NCBI GenBank assembly: GCA_902593445.1
Contig: CACJIJ010000005.1
Location: forward strand, 1 to 51,558
Length of the DNA stretch: 51,558 nucleotides
Reading direction: 5' to 3'
Source: an uncultured Pelagibacteraceae bacterium
GTDB lineage: Bacteria > Pseudomonadota > Alphaproteobacteria > Pelagibacterales > Pelagibacteraceae
In this document: one piece after another, positions 8,360 through 17,126 of the stretch
Numbering within the stretch: position 1 is the first letter of the stretch
Layout: each line of letters starts with the position of its first letter
Translations under genes and position numbers: made by a program
The notes under the pieces: generated by a model
Seen by the model: only the letters and a program-made list of their open reading frames with translations
The model's database searches: none
What the model was told of the DNA's origin: nothing

Positions 8360-9145
8360 ATGAGTTTTTATCAACCAGAAAATTTACCTAAAATTATGAT
8401 AGCTCCTAATGGAGCGAGACCTAAAAAAAAGGATCATATTGAGGTTCCTGTAACCATAGATGAGGTGGTAGAAACAGCAAAATTATGTTTTGATGAAGGG
8501 GCAGAGGGAATACATTTTCATCTAAGGGACGAAAAAGGTGATCATATACTAAGTTCAGAAATGTGTTTGAAAGCTTTAAATGATTTACAATTAAGCGTCC
8601 CTAAAATGCATCTACAAGTAACTACAGAAGCTGTTGGAAGGTACTCACCAAGTGAAATGAGGAAACTTGCATATGAGGTAACACCTCCAGGCATTTCTAT
8701 AGGAATAAGAGAGATGATACCTTCAAGAAATCCAACTGAAGAAGATATAAAATTATATCAATCTCTAACTGAAAATGGGACAAAAATTCAACACATATGT
8801 TATGAACCAGAAGATTTAGATTTACTTTCCGATGTATTAAATAAAGGAAAAATATCTAAAGAAGGAACATGGTGTTTATTTGTTATTGGTCACTACTCTG
8901 GAAAAATAAGTGATCCAAATAAAATTCCATTATTTTTAGATAAATTAAATAATAATAATTTAAATGCAGATTGGGCAGTTTGTGCTTTTGGTAAAGAAGA
9001 GATTGATTGTTTAAAAAAAGCTATAAGTTTAGATGGAAAAATTAGGATTGGATTTGAAAATTCAATGCTAATGCCAAATGGCGAAATAGCTCCAAATAAT
9101 CATACAAAAGTTAAGGCTGTTAAAGAGCTTTTAAATTTAAATTAA
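8360..9145 (+). CDS. BKACE (DUF849) beta-keto acid cleavage enzyme
   Basis: A 261-residue TIM-barrel protein of the beta-keto acid cleavage enzyme family, whose founding member is 3-keto-5-aminohexanoate cleavage enzyme Kce. Family members use zinc to condense a beta-keto acid with acetyl-CoA, giving a CoA ester and acetoacetate. Evidence is IMIAPNGARP at the first strand, the metal histidines His52 and His54 in GIHFHLRD, and IRIGFENSMLMPNGEIAPNN near the end. The substrate cannot be predicted. It is slightly shorter than typical members (about 270-310). It overlaps the convergent flavin hydroxylase by 9 bases. Confidence 0.88.
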   Translation: MSFYQPENLPKIMIAPNGARPKKKDHIEVPVTIDEVVETAKLCFDEGAEGIHFHLRDEKGDHILSSEMCLKALNDLQLSVPKMHLQVTTEAVGRYSPSEMRKLAYEVTPPGISIGIREMIPSRNPTEEDIKLYQSLTENGTKIQHICYEPEDLDLLSDVLNKGKISKEGTWCLFVIGHYSGKISDPNKIPLFLDKLNNNNLNADWAVCAFGKEEIDCLKKAISLDGKIRIGFENSMLMPNGEIAPNNHTKVKAVKELLNLN

Positions 9146-10594
9146 TAATTTTAAATTTCTTTTTGTTATTAATTTAACATCTTTCAAGTTTTTAATTGAT
9201 GCAAGAATAAATCTATCAGGTCTAACAATTAGACCTTCACAATTTACATTTTCTAAATATCTTGAAAGATTAGTATTACTTTTGTTTCTATAAAAGTTAA
9301 TTTTATTTGATAATGGTTGTTTGAATTTGTCTGAAAGAACTAAAATTGGTTTTTTTGAAAATTTTATATCTAAATTTTTTCCATTATTTTTAAATTGTGG
9401 AAAAATGTTTCCTCTAAATTTATCGTTTGGCTTACCTAAACCACGTCCAAGCTTAGGTTTTATTGATTTCATACTTTTTCTACCTTTGCTATCTGCAGAA
9501 ATATTATTAGTTATTGGAGATTTTCCTACTGCATTTACAAATTCTCCCATACGCATTGTGGTTTCTATGTACTCTTTAACATTTGAAGATCTTTCAGATT
9601 GATAAGTACTTAAAAGCTTATCATCGTGTTTTTTTCTTAAACAATGTGAAATCTTCCATGCAAGATTTGAAACATCTCTTATACCAGCACACATTCCTTG
9701 ACCCATAAACGGTGGCATCAAGTGGGCCGCATCTCCAGCTAAAAAAATTCTCCCTTTTTTCCAACTTTTAGCTAGTGCTGATTGAAATGTGTATATTGTT
9801 TTTCTCTCCATTCGAGCTTCTTTTTTGTTAAGCCATGGCTTTAAAAAATTCCAAATATATTTTTCAGAAAGAATAGTCTCTATTTTTTCAGTTTTTTTAA
9901 TTGCAAACTCCCATCTTCTTCTTTTACCCACGTTTCTACAATAAGTAGCGGGTCTTGTAGGATTTGAATATTGAATAGTCCTGTCAGGTAAACTTTTCTT
10001 ATTTTTATTTAATATTAAATCTATTACTGCCCATTTTTGAGTAAAACCAAGATTATTCATTTTTGTTTTCATTTGTGATCTTGTTATTGAATTAGCTCCA
10101 TCACAACCAATTAAATATTTTGATTTTATTTCAAATATTTTTTTTGAATTAATGTCTTCAAACCTGATATCTACATCATTTTTATTATTCATTATTTTTT
10201 TGACATTAGAACTTTGTTTAATCTCAACCTTTTTGTAAGATTTTAGTTTCTTTCTAAGTTCTCTTTCTAAATCAGGTTGGTTAAATCTATAACTAGGATA
10301 CCATCCATTCTCTGTGATTTCTCTTGGTCTTGGCCAATCTAAAATTACTCTATTTTTTTTATCAACAAACTTTGTTCCTTTATTAATTATTGTATGTTTT
10401 AAAAAAGTGTTGGTTATACCAATTGTTTCAAACACTCTCATAACCTCGTCATCAAAGTGTACTGCTCTTGGTAATGGATAAAAACTTTTTTCCTTTTCCA
10501 AAACTAAAATTGAAAAACCGTGTAGAGCTAATAAATTTGCTAAAGTGCCTCCTGTTGGACCAAAACCTACAATTACAACATCATACTTTTTCAT
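9137..10594 (-). CDS. FAD-dependent aromatic hydroxylase (PHBH/MhpA-like)
   Basis: A 485-residue flavoprotein monooxygenase. It has the dinucleotide motif VVIVGFGPTGGTLANLL at the N-terminus, the DG motif YLIGCDGANSITR near residue 165, and the FAD-ribityl motif RIFLAGDAAHLMPPFMGQGM near residue 280. LPRAVHFDDEVMRVFETIG closely resembles 3-(3-hydroxyphenyl)propionate hydroxylase (MhpA) relatives. The family adds one oxygen ortho to a phenolic OH using NAD(P)H. The gene lies 19 bases after the extradiol dioxygenase on the same strand, supporting a role in making a catechol for ring cleavage. The C-terminal thioredoxin-like extension of MhpA appears reduced. The substrate is unknown. Confidence 0.88.
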   Translation of the reverse strand: MKKYDVVIVGFGPTGGTLANLLALHGFSILVLEKEKSFYPLPRAVHFDDEVMRVFETIGITNTFLKHTIINKGTKFVDKKNRVILDWPRPREITENGWYPSYRFNQPDLERELRKKLKSYKKVEIKQSSNVKKIMNNKNDVDIRFEDINSKKIFEIKSKYLIGCDGANSITRSQMKTKMNNLGFTQKWAVIDLILNKNKKSLPDRTIQYSNPTRPATYCRNVGKRRRWEFAIKKTEKIETILSEKYIWNFLKPWLNKKEARMERKTIYTFQSALAKSWKKGRIFLAGDAAHLMPPFMGQGMCAGIRDVSNLAWKISHCLRKKHDDKLLSTYQSERSSNVKEYIETTMRMGEFVNAVGKSPITNNISADSKGRKSMKSIKPKLGRGLGKPNDKFRGNIFPQFKNNGKNLDIKFSKKPILVLSDKFKQPLSNKINFYRNKSNTNLSRYLENVNCEGLIVRPDRFILASIKNLKDVKLITKRNLKLLI

Positions 10595-10613
10595 TTACAA
10601 AATAATAATCCTG

Positions 10614-11588
10614 TTATTTTTTGTTTATAGTATTTGAATATAACCAAGGGCAATCAATAAAAAGTGGCGCTTGTTTTCCTTCTGAAGCGGTTTCTAATCT
10701 TTTGTTTCTAAATTTCATTCTCTCTTCATCTGGCAAATATAATCTTTCATGACCCCAAAAACTTGGTCCTTCAAAAGTTTCAATGGGTTTCCATGTTTTT
10801 GGATCAATAATTCTTCCACCCCAACCATTTTCAATAAAAAAACCAGATGGTGTTATTGAATAAAATGAAGTCATATAATCATTCGTATGTCTACCTAAGG
10901 TGTAAGCAATTTTATTATCCTGATATTGTAATAAATCATATCCTTGACCAACATCATCAAGACTATTGTATTCGACCATAAAATGATGAAAGCCTGTTCT
11001 TCCAGATCCAAATAAAGCTAAACTATGATGTCTTCCGTTTACATGAAAAAAACATAAAGAAATAGGTGTATGACTGTAGTCACTTATTTTGAAACCTAAG
11101 ACTTCTGTATAAAATGGTATCAAGTCATCAATTTTTTTTACATGTACGACAGCGTGACCCATACCTAATGCACCAGTTTTAAATCCTGAAATTGGACGCC
11201 CTGGTTTAAATGGATCGGTATCATTCATTGGATTGTAAACCAATTCAATTCTATTTCCTTGTGGGTCATCAAAATATATTAAATCTTCTACAAATCTCTG
11301 ATCAGCAAATGAACTTTTTCCTTGGGTTACCTCAATTTTATTTTCTTGTAACTTTGAGGCAAAAGATTGTAAGTCATCTTTCTTTTCAACTTCCCAACCT
11401 AAAAATCCAAGATTATCTCCTTTATCACCTGTAATGGTTAAACGTTGTTTTTGATCGTCCATTCGAAAAGATAAAATACCTTTTCCTCTATCAACTAGTT
11501 GCATTCCTAAATTTTTTTGACTGTAATAAGACCAGTCTTCAAATTTATCTGAATTTACTCCAATATAACTTAGAGCTTTTATAGCCAT
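10614..11588 (-). CDS. extradiol (type I, VOC) ring-cleavage dioxygenase
   Basis: A 324-residue two-domain extradiol dioxygenase like 2,3-dihydroxybiphenyl or catechol 2,3-dioxygenases. Iron ligands can be placed at His145 (GMGHAVVHV), His202 (FHHFMVEY) and Glu252 (FFIENGWGG). Second-shell residues His188, His233 (LGRHTND) and Tyr242 are also present, so the site is complete. It cleaves a catechol next to its hydroxyls using Fe(II) and O2. It stands directly upstream of the flavin hydroxylase, and a hairpin separates it from dctP. AAGGAA supplies a ribosome site before the ATG at 11588. The true catechol substrate is not known. Confidence 0.9.
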   Translation of the reverse strand: MAIKALSYIGVNSDKFEDWSYYSQKNLGMQLVDRGKGILSFRMDDQKQRLTITGDKGDNLGFLGWEVEKKDDLQSFASKLQENKIEVTQGKSSFADQRFVEDLIYFDDPQGNRIELVYNPMNDTDPFKPGRPISGFKTGALGMGHAVVHVKKIDDLIPFYTEVLGFKISDYSHTPISLCFFHVNGRHHSLALFGSGRTGFHHFMVEYNSLDDVGQGYDLLQYQDNKIAYTLGRHTNDYMTSFYSITPSGFFIENGWGGRIIDPKTWKPIETFEGPSFWGHERLYLPDEERMKFRNKRLETASEGKQAPLFIDCPWLYSNTINKK

Positions 11589-11607
11589 TAAAATTCCTTA
11601 AATTAAA

Positions 11608-11632
11608 TGAGCCCACATAAAATGTGGGCTCA
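11608..11632 (-). terminator. 11-bp stem hairpin after dctP (terminator or attenuator)
   Basis: TGAGCCCACAT (11608-11618) and ATGTGGGCTCA (11622-11632) form a perfect 11-bp GC-rich stem with a 3-base loop. It lies 21 bases downstream of dctP and upstream of the dioxygenase, both on the minus strand. The following bases on that strand are TTTAATTT, a short T-rich tract, so termination is probably partial. A plausible effect is to give more binding-protein mRNA than catabolic enzyme mRNA, or to stabilise the 3' end of dctP mRNA. Confidence 0.75.
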
Positions 11633-11652
11633 TAAATATAGTGTGTGTTATT

Positions 11653-12666
11653 TTAGCCTTCTACAGCAGTGATGATTTCTCTCGCTCTGTTAAGAACAGC
11701 ATCACCATCAAGACCTTTTCCACTCATTTCTTTTAACCAATTTGATTCAATTGGAGCCAAGATCTTTTTATATTCAGCAATAACATCATCTGAGGCAATT
11801 ATAATTTCATGCCCATCTCTTTTTGAGATTTCATTTTTCATAATTGCATTTTGATTATCAATCAGACCTGATGCCCAATCACCAAACGCATGGCCACTAA
11901 ATTTATTTATACAAGCCTGAGCTCCTGCTGGCAAACTATTGAATTTATCTTCATTCATAATTAAACCAAATGTAGCGTTAGTGATATTAACTTCAGTATG
12001 ATACTTGGTTACATCAAACAATCTAAATGAACCTACAGCAGTGTATGGAAATGGAGTTCCATCTACAACACCTTTGCTTAAAGCTTCAGAAGTTCCTGGA
12101 GCAGGTACTTTCACTCCTGTTGCACCTAAAGTTTTTAAAATTGTTCCTGCAATTTTACTTGGTACTCTCATTTTTTTACCTTTAAAATCTGCAGGTTTAA
12201 CAACTTTAGTATCCTTCATATGAATTTGATATCCAGGATTAGAGTGTAGACCTATTACTTTTATTCCTTTCATTTCTTTATCTAAATATCCCTCATTAAA
12301 AAGAGTATTTAGAGCTGTAGTTCCAGCTTTAGATGTTCTTGTAAGAAACGGTAATTCAATTACTGAACTTAAAGGAAATTGACCTCCAATATATCCTAAA
12401 ACTGTCCATGAAATATCTGCAACACCTGATGTTACAATATCATATTGTTTAGGAGGGCTTCCTAATACTCCACCAGCATACATTTTTACATTTAATGCTC
12501 CAGCCGAACATTGATTAACTTTTGTTGCCCAAGCTGCAAGAATTTTACTTGCAATAAATGCCTTTGGTGGTTCAAAAGTTGCCAACTTAAGCTCGGTTGC
12601 AGAAGATGCACTAACTATACTGAAAGAAAAAATTCCAATAATTAATCCAATTAATTTCTTTTTCAT
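11653..12666 (-). CDS. dctP: TRAP transporter substrate-binding protein (DctP family)
   Basis: A 337-residue periplasmic binding protein with a clear Sec signal peptide (MKKKLIGLIIGIFSFSIVSA, cleaved near SSA-T). The mature part shows DctP landmarks: YAGGVLGSPPKQYDIVTSGVADI, the Arg in KKMRVPSKIAGTIL that normally grips the substrate carboxylate, and the GTSEALSKGVVDGT segment. It captures an organic acid, inferred to be an aromatic acid from its neighbours. The cognate DctQ and DctM genes are on the opposite strand beyond the FAH-like gene. A strong hairpin follows the gene. Confidence 0.93.
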   Translation of the reverse strand: MKKKLIGLIIGIFSFSIVSASSATELKLATFEPPKAFIASKILAAWATKVNQCSAGALNVKMYAGGVLGSPPKQYDIVTSGVADISWTVLGYIGGQFPLSSVIELPFLTRTSKAGTTALNTLFNEGYLDKEMKGIKVIGLHSNPGYQIHMKDTKVVKPADFKGKKMRVPSKIAGTILKTLGATGVKVPAPGTSEALSKGVVDGTPFPYTAVGSFRLFDVTKYHTEVNITNATFGLIMNEDKFNSLPAGAQACINKFSGHAFGDWASGLIDNQNAIMKNEISKRDGHEIIIASDDVIAEYKKILAPIESNWLKEMSGKGLDGDAVLNRAREIITAVEG

Positions 12667-12716
12667 AAAATTATCCCCTTATTGTTTAAAATTATTCTAA
12701 AATAGTAACTTGAAAT

Positions 12717-13568
12717 TTAGATTATTTCATCTTTAATTGTGTTAGATAAAACACCAATTTGGGTCACCTCTACTTCAACTTTATCGCCAGGTTTCATGAA
12801 AATAGGTGGATTTCTCTTAAATCCAACTCCTCCAGGAGTTCCTGTGACCAAAACATCTCCAGCCCTCCAAGCCATTGCTTTTGAAACATAAGAAATCAAT
12901 ATTGGAATATCAAAAATTAATTGGCTTAATTTAGCATTTTGCATGACTTCACCATTTAATCTTGTTTCAAGAGTAAGCTCTTTATAATCTTTAATATCTT
13001 CAGCAAGAACCATGTGCGGTCCAAAGCTTCCTGTTTTTTCAAAATTTTTTCCCATCCCGAATTGTCTAGTATGTCTCTGCCAATCTCTAACAGTACTCTC
13101 ATTATAACAAGAATAACCAACTATGTGTTTTAAAGCATCCTCTGGCTTTATATGTTTACCAGCTTCTCCCATTATTACAGCCATCTCACCCTCAAAATCT
13201 AAATTGTCAGAAGCAATCGGTCTTTGAATTGCTTGCAAATGTGCAGTTTGACTTTCTGGGAAACGATGAAAAATTACAGGATTTTCCTCAACAGTTCTAT
13301 TTGTTTCCTTAACATGTTCGCTATAATTTAAACCTACACAAATAATTTTTCCAGGATTTGGTATTAGTGGTAAATATTTAATATCTTTTACACTCAAATT
13401 ACCAGGGTTTGCAGAAGTATATTTCTTTGCTTCCGAGATACCTTTTTTTAAAATTAAATCTTTTAAAGAAGTTGCTCCTGATATTTTACCTGTAAGATCT
13501 GTTATAAGATCATTATCTAAAATACCAAATTTATGTTCATCGTTATGCGAATAAGAAATAAACTTCAT
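12717..13568 (-). CDS. fumarylacetoacetate hydrolase (FAH) family enzyme
   Basis: A 283-residue FAH-fold enzyme. Residues near 73-85 (KIICVGLNYSEHVKE) and LDFEGEMAVIMG give the Glu/Asp metal ligands, RDWQRHTRQFGMGKNF is the conserved central block, and LVTGTPGGVGFKR closes the active site. Members hydrolyse or decarboxylate the open-chain diketo acids formed by ring cleavage, for example acylpyruvates or hydroxymuconates. Placed beside an extradiol dioxygenase and hydroxylase it probably processes the cleavage product. It is divergent from dctQ and 50 bases upstream of dctP. The exact substrate is uncertain. Confidence 0.88.
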   Translation of the reverse strand: MKFISYSHNDEHKFGILDNDLITDLTGKISGATSLKDLILKKGISEAKKYTSANPGNLSVKDIKYLPLIPNPGKIICVGLNYSEHVKETNRTVEENPVIFHRFPESQTAHLQAIQRPIASDNLDFEGEMAVIMGEAGKHIKPEDALKHIVGYSCYNESTVRDWQRHTRQFGMGKNFEKTGSFGPHMVLAEDIKDYKELTLETRLNGEVMQNAKLSQLIFDIPILISYVSKAMAWRAGDVLVTGTPGGVGFKRNPPIFMKPGDKVEVEVTQIGVLSNTIKDEII

Positions 13569-13640
13569 AAATAATACTTTCTGTTTTAAACCAACCTTAT
13601 ATGCTAATGTTTCATATATTTGAAGATAGTTTTTTAAAAT

Positions 13641-14120
13641 ATGAATAAAATATTTGATTACTCAGCTATTGCCTCTGGTTTAATACTTTTACTATTATCA
13701 GTATTAACTTTCTGTGACGTATTTGGTCGAAGATTTTTAAACTCTCCTGTTACAGGAACGATCGAATTGGTTGAAATTGGTATGGCTTTAGTTGCTTTCT
13801 TAGCAATGCCCAGAGCTTTTTTCTTAAACGCAAATGTATCTGCCGATTTTATTAATAATTTAAATTTAGGAATATTTAAAACTTGGCTAATAATTCTTAA
13901 ATTTTTTTTAATGATAATCATTATGTCTTTAATGGCTTATGCAACTACGAAAACATCATTAAAATTTATGTCAAATGAAAGAGTTACAATTGATTTAGAA
14001 CTATATTTTTATCCTTTTTATTTTATTTGTGCTTTTGGTATGTGGCTAAGTGTATTAGCTATTATTTTTTGGTTTATTAAAGAATTATCTCAATCAAAGA
14101 CTATAAAGGAAGATATTTAA
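13641..14120 (+). CDS. dctQ: TRAP transporter small membrane subunit (DctQ family)
   Basis: A 159-residue integral membrane protein with four predicted helices (near residues 10-28, 45-60, 88-107 and 128-148). FCDVFGRRFLNSPVTGTIELVE is the typical DctQ block. It partners DctM and takes sodium-driven organic-acid uptake from the DctP protein. Its stop overlaps the dctM start (TAATG), so the two are translationally coupled. It is divergent from the FAH gene, and the 72-base gap must hold both promoters. It must work with the dctP on the other strand, the only binding protein nearby. Confidence 0.9.
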   Translation: MNKIFDYSAIASGLILLLLSVLTFCDVFGRRFLNSPVTGTIELVEIGMALVAFLAMPRAFFLNANVSADFINNLNLGIFKTWLIILKFFLMIIIMSLMAYATTKTSLKFMSNERVTIDLELYFYPFYFICAFGMWLSVLAIIFWFIKELSQSKTIKEDI

Positions 14121-15433
14121 TGGAAATGGGTCCAATCATTAATGGAGGCATAGCTTTTGCAGCAGTCTTAATACTAATGGTCTTAAACATTCCAATCGGA
14201 ATTGCAATGTTGCTTGTGGGGTTCACTGGATTTGCATTAATATCTGGTTTTGATCCTGCTATTTTTGTTTTAGGCACTGCACCTTTTGATGCAGTATCAA
14301 AATATACTTTATCAGTACTTCCTCTTTTTGTTTTAATGGGAAATCTTGCTAATAGTGCAAATTTATCAAGAAATTTATATGATGCTGCTTACGCAGTTGT
14401 TGGTCATTACAAAGGTGGATTGGCAATGTCTACAGTTGGAGCTTGTGCAGGTTTTGGAATGATTTGTGGATCTTCAATTGCAACTGCTGCAACGATGTCT
14501 CAAATGGCAGGACCAGAAATGAAAAGGCATGGATACAGTGATGCTTTAATAAGCGGATCAATTGCATCTGGAGGAACTCTTGGAATTATAATCCCACCAA
14601 GTGTTATTCTGGTAATTTATGCATATTTAACAGAACAATCAGTTCAAGAACTTTTCTTTGCAGCATTAATTCCGGGACTTATAGCTGTAATTTTATATAT
14701 GATAGCAATAAGGGTTTATCTCATAGTCTATCCATCACAGGGAGGTTATGGGAAAAAAATGCCTCTTAAAGAAAGAATTTCGGCAATTTCAAAAGTATTT
14801 CCAATCTTTTTAATCTTTGTAATTATAATGGGTGGTCTTTATTTAGGTTTTTTTACAGCCACAGAAAGTGCTGCTGTAGGAGTAATCTTAGTTTTAATAT
14901 TTATTTTCGCTAGAGGGCAACTTACATTAAGCTTATTGAAAGAAGCCTTATGGACAACCATAAAAACTGTTGGTTCATTATATCTAATTGTAATTGGAGC
15001 AAGTATATTCAATTACTTAATTACAGTTACACAGCTACCTTTTGCTGTTGTTGATTTTATAAATTATTTAGAACTAACACCATTAGGAATTATATTAGTT
15101 ATCTGTGTAATCTACCTGGTGCTTGGAACTGTAATGGACTCTTTAGCAATGTTATTTTTAACAATCCCAGTTTTTTTTCCAGTTATTGTTGATGCAGGTA
15201 TAGATCCTGTTTGGTTTGGTATATTTGCTGTAATAGTGGTTGAGTTTGGATTGGTCTCACCCCCTGTAGGAATGAATTTGTTTGTAATTAAAGGAGTGAT
15301 GCAAAATACACCTCTACAAACTATTTGGTTTGGAACAATTCCCTTTTTACTAACTGATGTGATTAGAGTTGCACTTATTATTGCTTTTCCAGCGATATGT
15401 TTGTATTTGCCTAGTTTAATGGCATCTTCATAA
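14120..15433 (+). CDS. dctM: TRAP transporter large permease (DctM family)
   Basis: A 437-residue polytopic protein with about 12 helices, the transport channel of the TRAP system. Recognisable DctM blocks are FVLMGNLANSANLSRNLYDA, GFGMICGSSIATAATMSQMA, ASGGTLGIIIPPSVILVIY and LVSPPVGMNLFVIKG. Transport is normally coupled to a sodium gradient. It begins one base within the dctQ stop and ends one base before the convergent sulfatase stop. The length is normal and nothing is disrupted. Confidence 0.95.
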   Translation: MEMGPIINGGIAFAAVLILMVLNIPIGIAMLLVGFTGFALISGFDPAIFVLGTAPFDAVSKYTLSVLPLFVLMGNLANSANLSRNLYDAAYAVVGHYKGGLAMSTVGACAGFGMICGSSIATAATMSQMAGPEMKRHGYSDALISGSIASGGTLGIIIPPSVILVIYAYLTEQSVQELFFAALIPGLIAVILYMIAIRVYLIVYPSQGGYGKKMPLKERISAISKVFPIFLIFVIIMGGLYLGFFTATESAAVGVILVLIFIFARGQLTLSLLKEALWTTIKTVGSLYLIVIGASIFNYLITVTQLPFAVVDFINYLELTPLGIILVICVIYLVLGTVMDSLAMLFLTIPVFFPVIVDAGIDPVWFGIFAVIVVEFGLVSPPVGMNLFVIKGVMQNTPLQTIWFGTIPFLLTDVIRVALIIAFPAICLYLPSLMASS

Positions 15434-17017
15434 TTACCAAACACCAATCATGATGCCATCATCTTTAGTGTAATCTCTTTCTTTAGTTACAAACTCATCG
15501 GTAGCTGCAACTCTATTTTTTCTATCTATAATTCTTTTTAAAAGCAATTCTTTCAGTTCTTCTCTAATTTTTGAATGTTTTTCAGATTTTCCTAAATCAT
15601 TAAATTCATCAGGATCATTTTTTAAATCAAACAATTGCGGCTCAAATCCTTTGTAATAAATATACTTCCAATCATTATTTCTTATCATAAAGGCTCTTGC
15701 ATCCGAGGCTCCTATGTTCAGAATTTTTCTTGCTTCATTAAACGCATAATCAATTTCACTAAATACAAATTCTTTCCAATTTTTAGTACTTTCTCCCTTT
15801 AATAAAGGAATTAAAGAATTTCCCTCTAATCGATGTTTGCTGACTGGACTTTCTACTGCATCCAAAAAAGTTGGGAGCAAATCTATTGCTTCAATAAATC
15901 TTTGTTCTTTTGTTCCTCTAGTTTTATTTGCATAATCACTTGGATCATAAATAATCATTGGAACTCTAACTGACTGCTCATGAAATAATTCTTTTTCTCC
16001 CAACCAATGATCACCTTGGTAATCTCCATGATCTGAAGTAAATATGATCATAGTATCCTCCATATGACCTGTCTCCTCTACAAATTTAAATAACCTTCCT
16101 AAGTTATCGTCAATTTGTTTAATTAAGCCCATGTAACCAGAAAGCACTGTATTTCTTACTTCATCTTTTGAAAAAGTTTTGGAAATACTATTTTCCATAA
16201 ACGCTTTGTAAACTGGGTGATCATTCTTTCGTTCGGTATCGTTTCTGTGAACAGGATAAAATTCATTAGCAGAATACATGTTGTGATAAGGAGCTGGTGC
16301 CATATATGGCCAATGAGGTTTAATATAAGACAAATGTAAAAACCATGGTTTGTCTTTACTTTCCTCTATAAATTCCATTGCTCGATTAGTCATAAAAGCT
16401 GTTTCTGAATGCTCTTCAGGAATTCTTGCAGGCTTATTGGAATTTCTTAATCGCCAACCACTTAGTATTTCACCATTTTCTCCTTCTGCAGAATTTGCCC
16501 AATCATTCCATGGATTAGGTCCGTCATACCCAAGTTTATTTAGCCATTCATTATAAGATAAAGTTTTTTTTGAATTTTTAATTTGATTATTTGGATGTAG
16601 TCCATCATCTCTTTCATAAGGATCAAAACCAGGTTCACTAACAATCAATCCTATTTCAGTGTCCTTTGTAATACCAAGTCTGCTCATACCATCTAAATCT
16701 GGTCTCATATGTGTTTTTCCAACTACGCCAGTTCTTATTCCTGATTGTCTTAAATAGTCTCCAATAGTTAATTCTCCGATTGGGAGAGGAACCTGGTTCC
16801 ATGTAGAGCCATGACTAAACACAGTTCTACCAGTATAGTAAGATGCTCTTGATGGGCCGCATACAGGAGATTGAACAAAAGCAGACTCAAATTGAACTCC
16901 TTTTTTTGCTAAATTATCTATATGAGGAGTTTTTAAATGAGGATGACCATAACAAGAAAGATAATCCCATCTTAACTGGTCAGCCATTATAAAAAGTATA
17001 TTTTTAACTTTTCCCAT
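15434..17017 (-). CDS. type I sulfatase family hydrolase (cytoplasmic)
   Basis: A 527-residue alkaline-phosphatase-superfamily enzyme. Cys53 in CGPSRAS fits the C-x-P-S-R formylglycine signature of type I sulfatases. Metal residues appear in IMADQLR near the N-terminus and in FTSDHGDYQGDHWLGEKELFHE. Related family members hydrolyse sulfate esters or phosphonate monoesters, so the substrate is not certain. There is no signal peptide, so it should act in the cytoplasm on an imported compound. The maturase needed to make formylglycine is not in this window. Its stop abuts dctM convergently, tying it to the TRAP and aromatic cluster by position only. Confidence 0.9.
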   Translation of the reverse strand: MGKVKNILFIMADQLRWDYLSCYGHPHLKTPHIDNLAKKGVQFESAFVQSPVCGPSRASYYTGRTVFSHGSTWNQVPLPIGELTIGDYLRQSGIRTGVVGKTHMRPDLDGMSRLGITKDTEIGLIVSEPGFDPYERDDGLHPNNQIKNSKKTLSYNEWLNKLGYDGPNPWNDWANSAEGENGEILSGWRLRNSNKPARIPEEHSETAFMTNRAMEFIEESKDKPWFLHLSYIKPHWPYMAPAPYHNMYSANEFYPVHRNDTERKNDHPVYKAFMENSISKTFSKDEVRNTVLSGYMGLIKQIDDNLGRLFKFVEETGHMEDTMIIFTSDHGDYQGDHWLGEKELFHEQSVRVPMIIYDPSDYANKTRGTKEQRFIEAIDLLPTFLDAVESPVSKHRLEGNSLIPLLKGESTKNWKEFVFSEIDYAFNEARKILNIGASDARAFMIRNNDWKYIYYKGFEPQLFDLKNDPDEFNDLGKSEKHSKIREELKELLLKRIIDRKNRVAATDEFVTKERDYTKDDGIMIGVW

Positions 17018-17126
17018 AAAAAATAATTAGTATTTTTTTCATTAAATTAAATATACCAACTTTTTCTTAAGATAAACATTGGAATATTTTGAGATAAGTG
17101 ATTTAATCAATTTCATTTAAACAATT

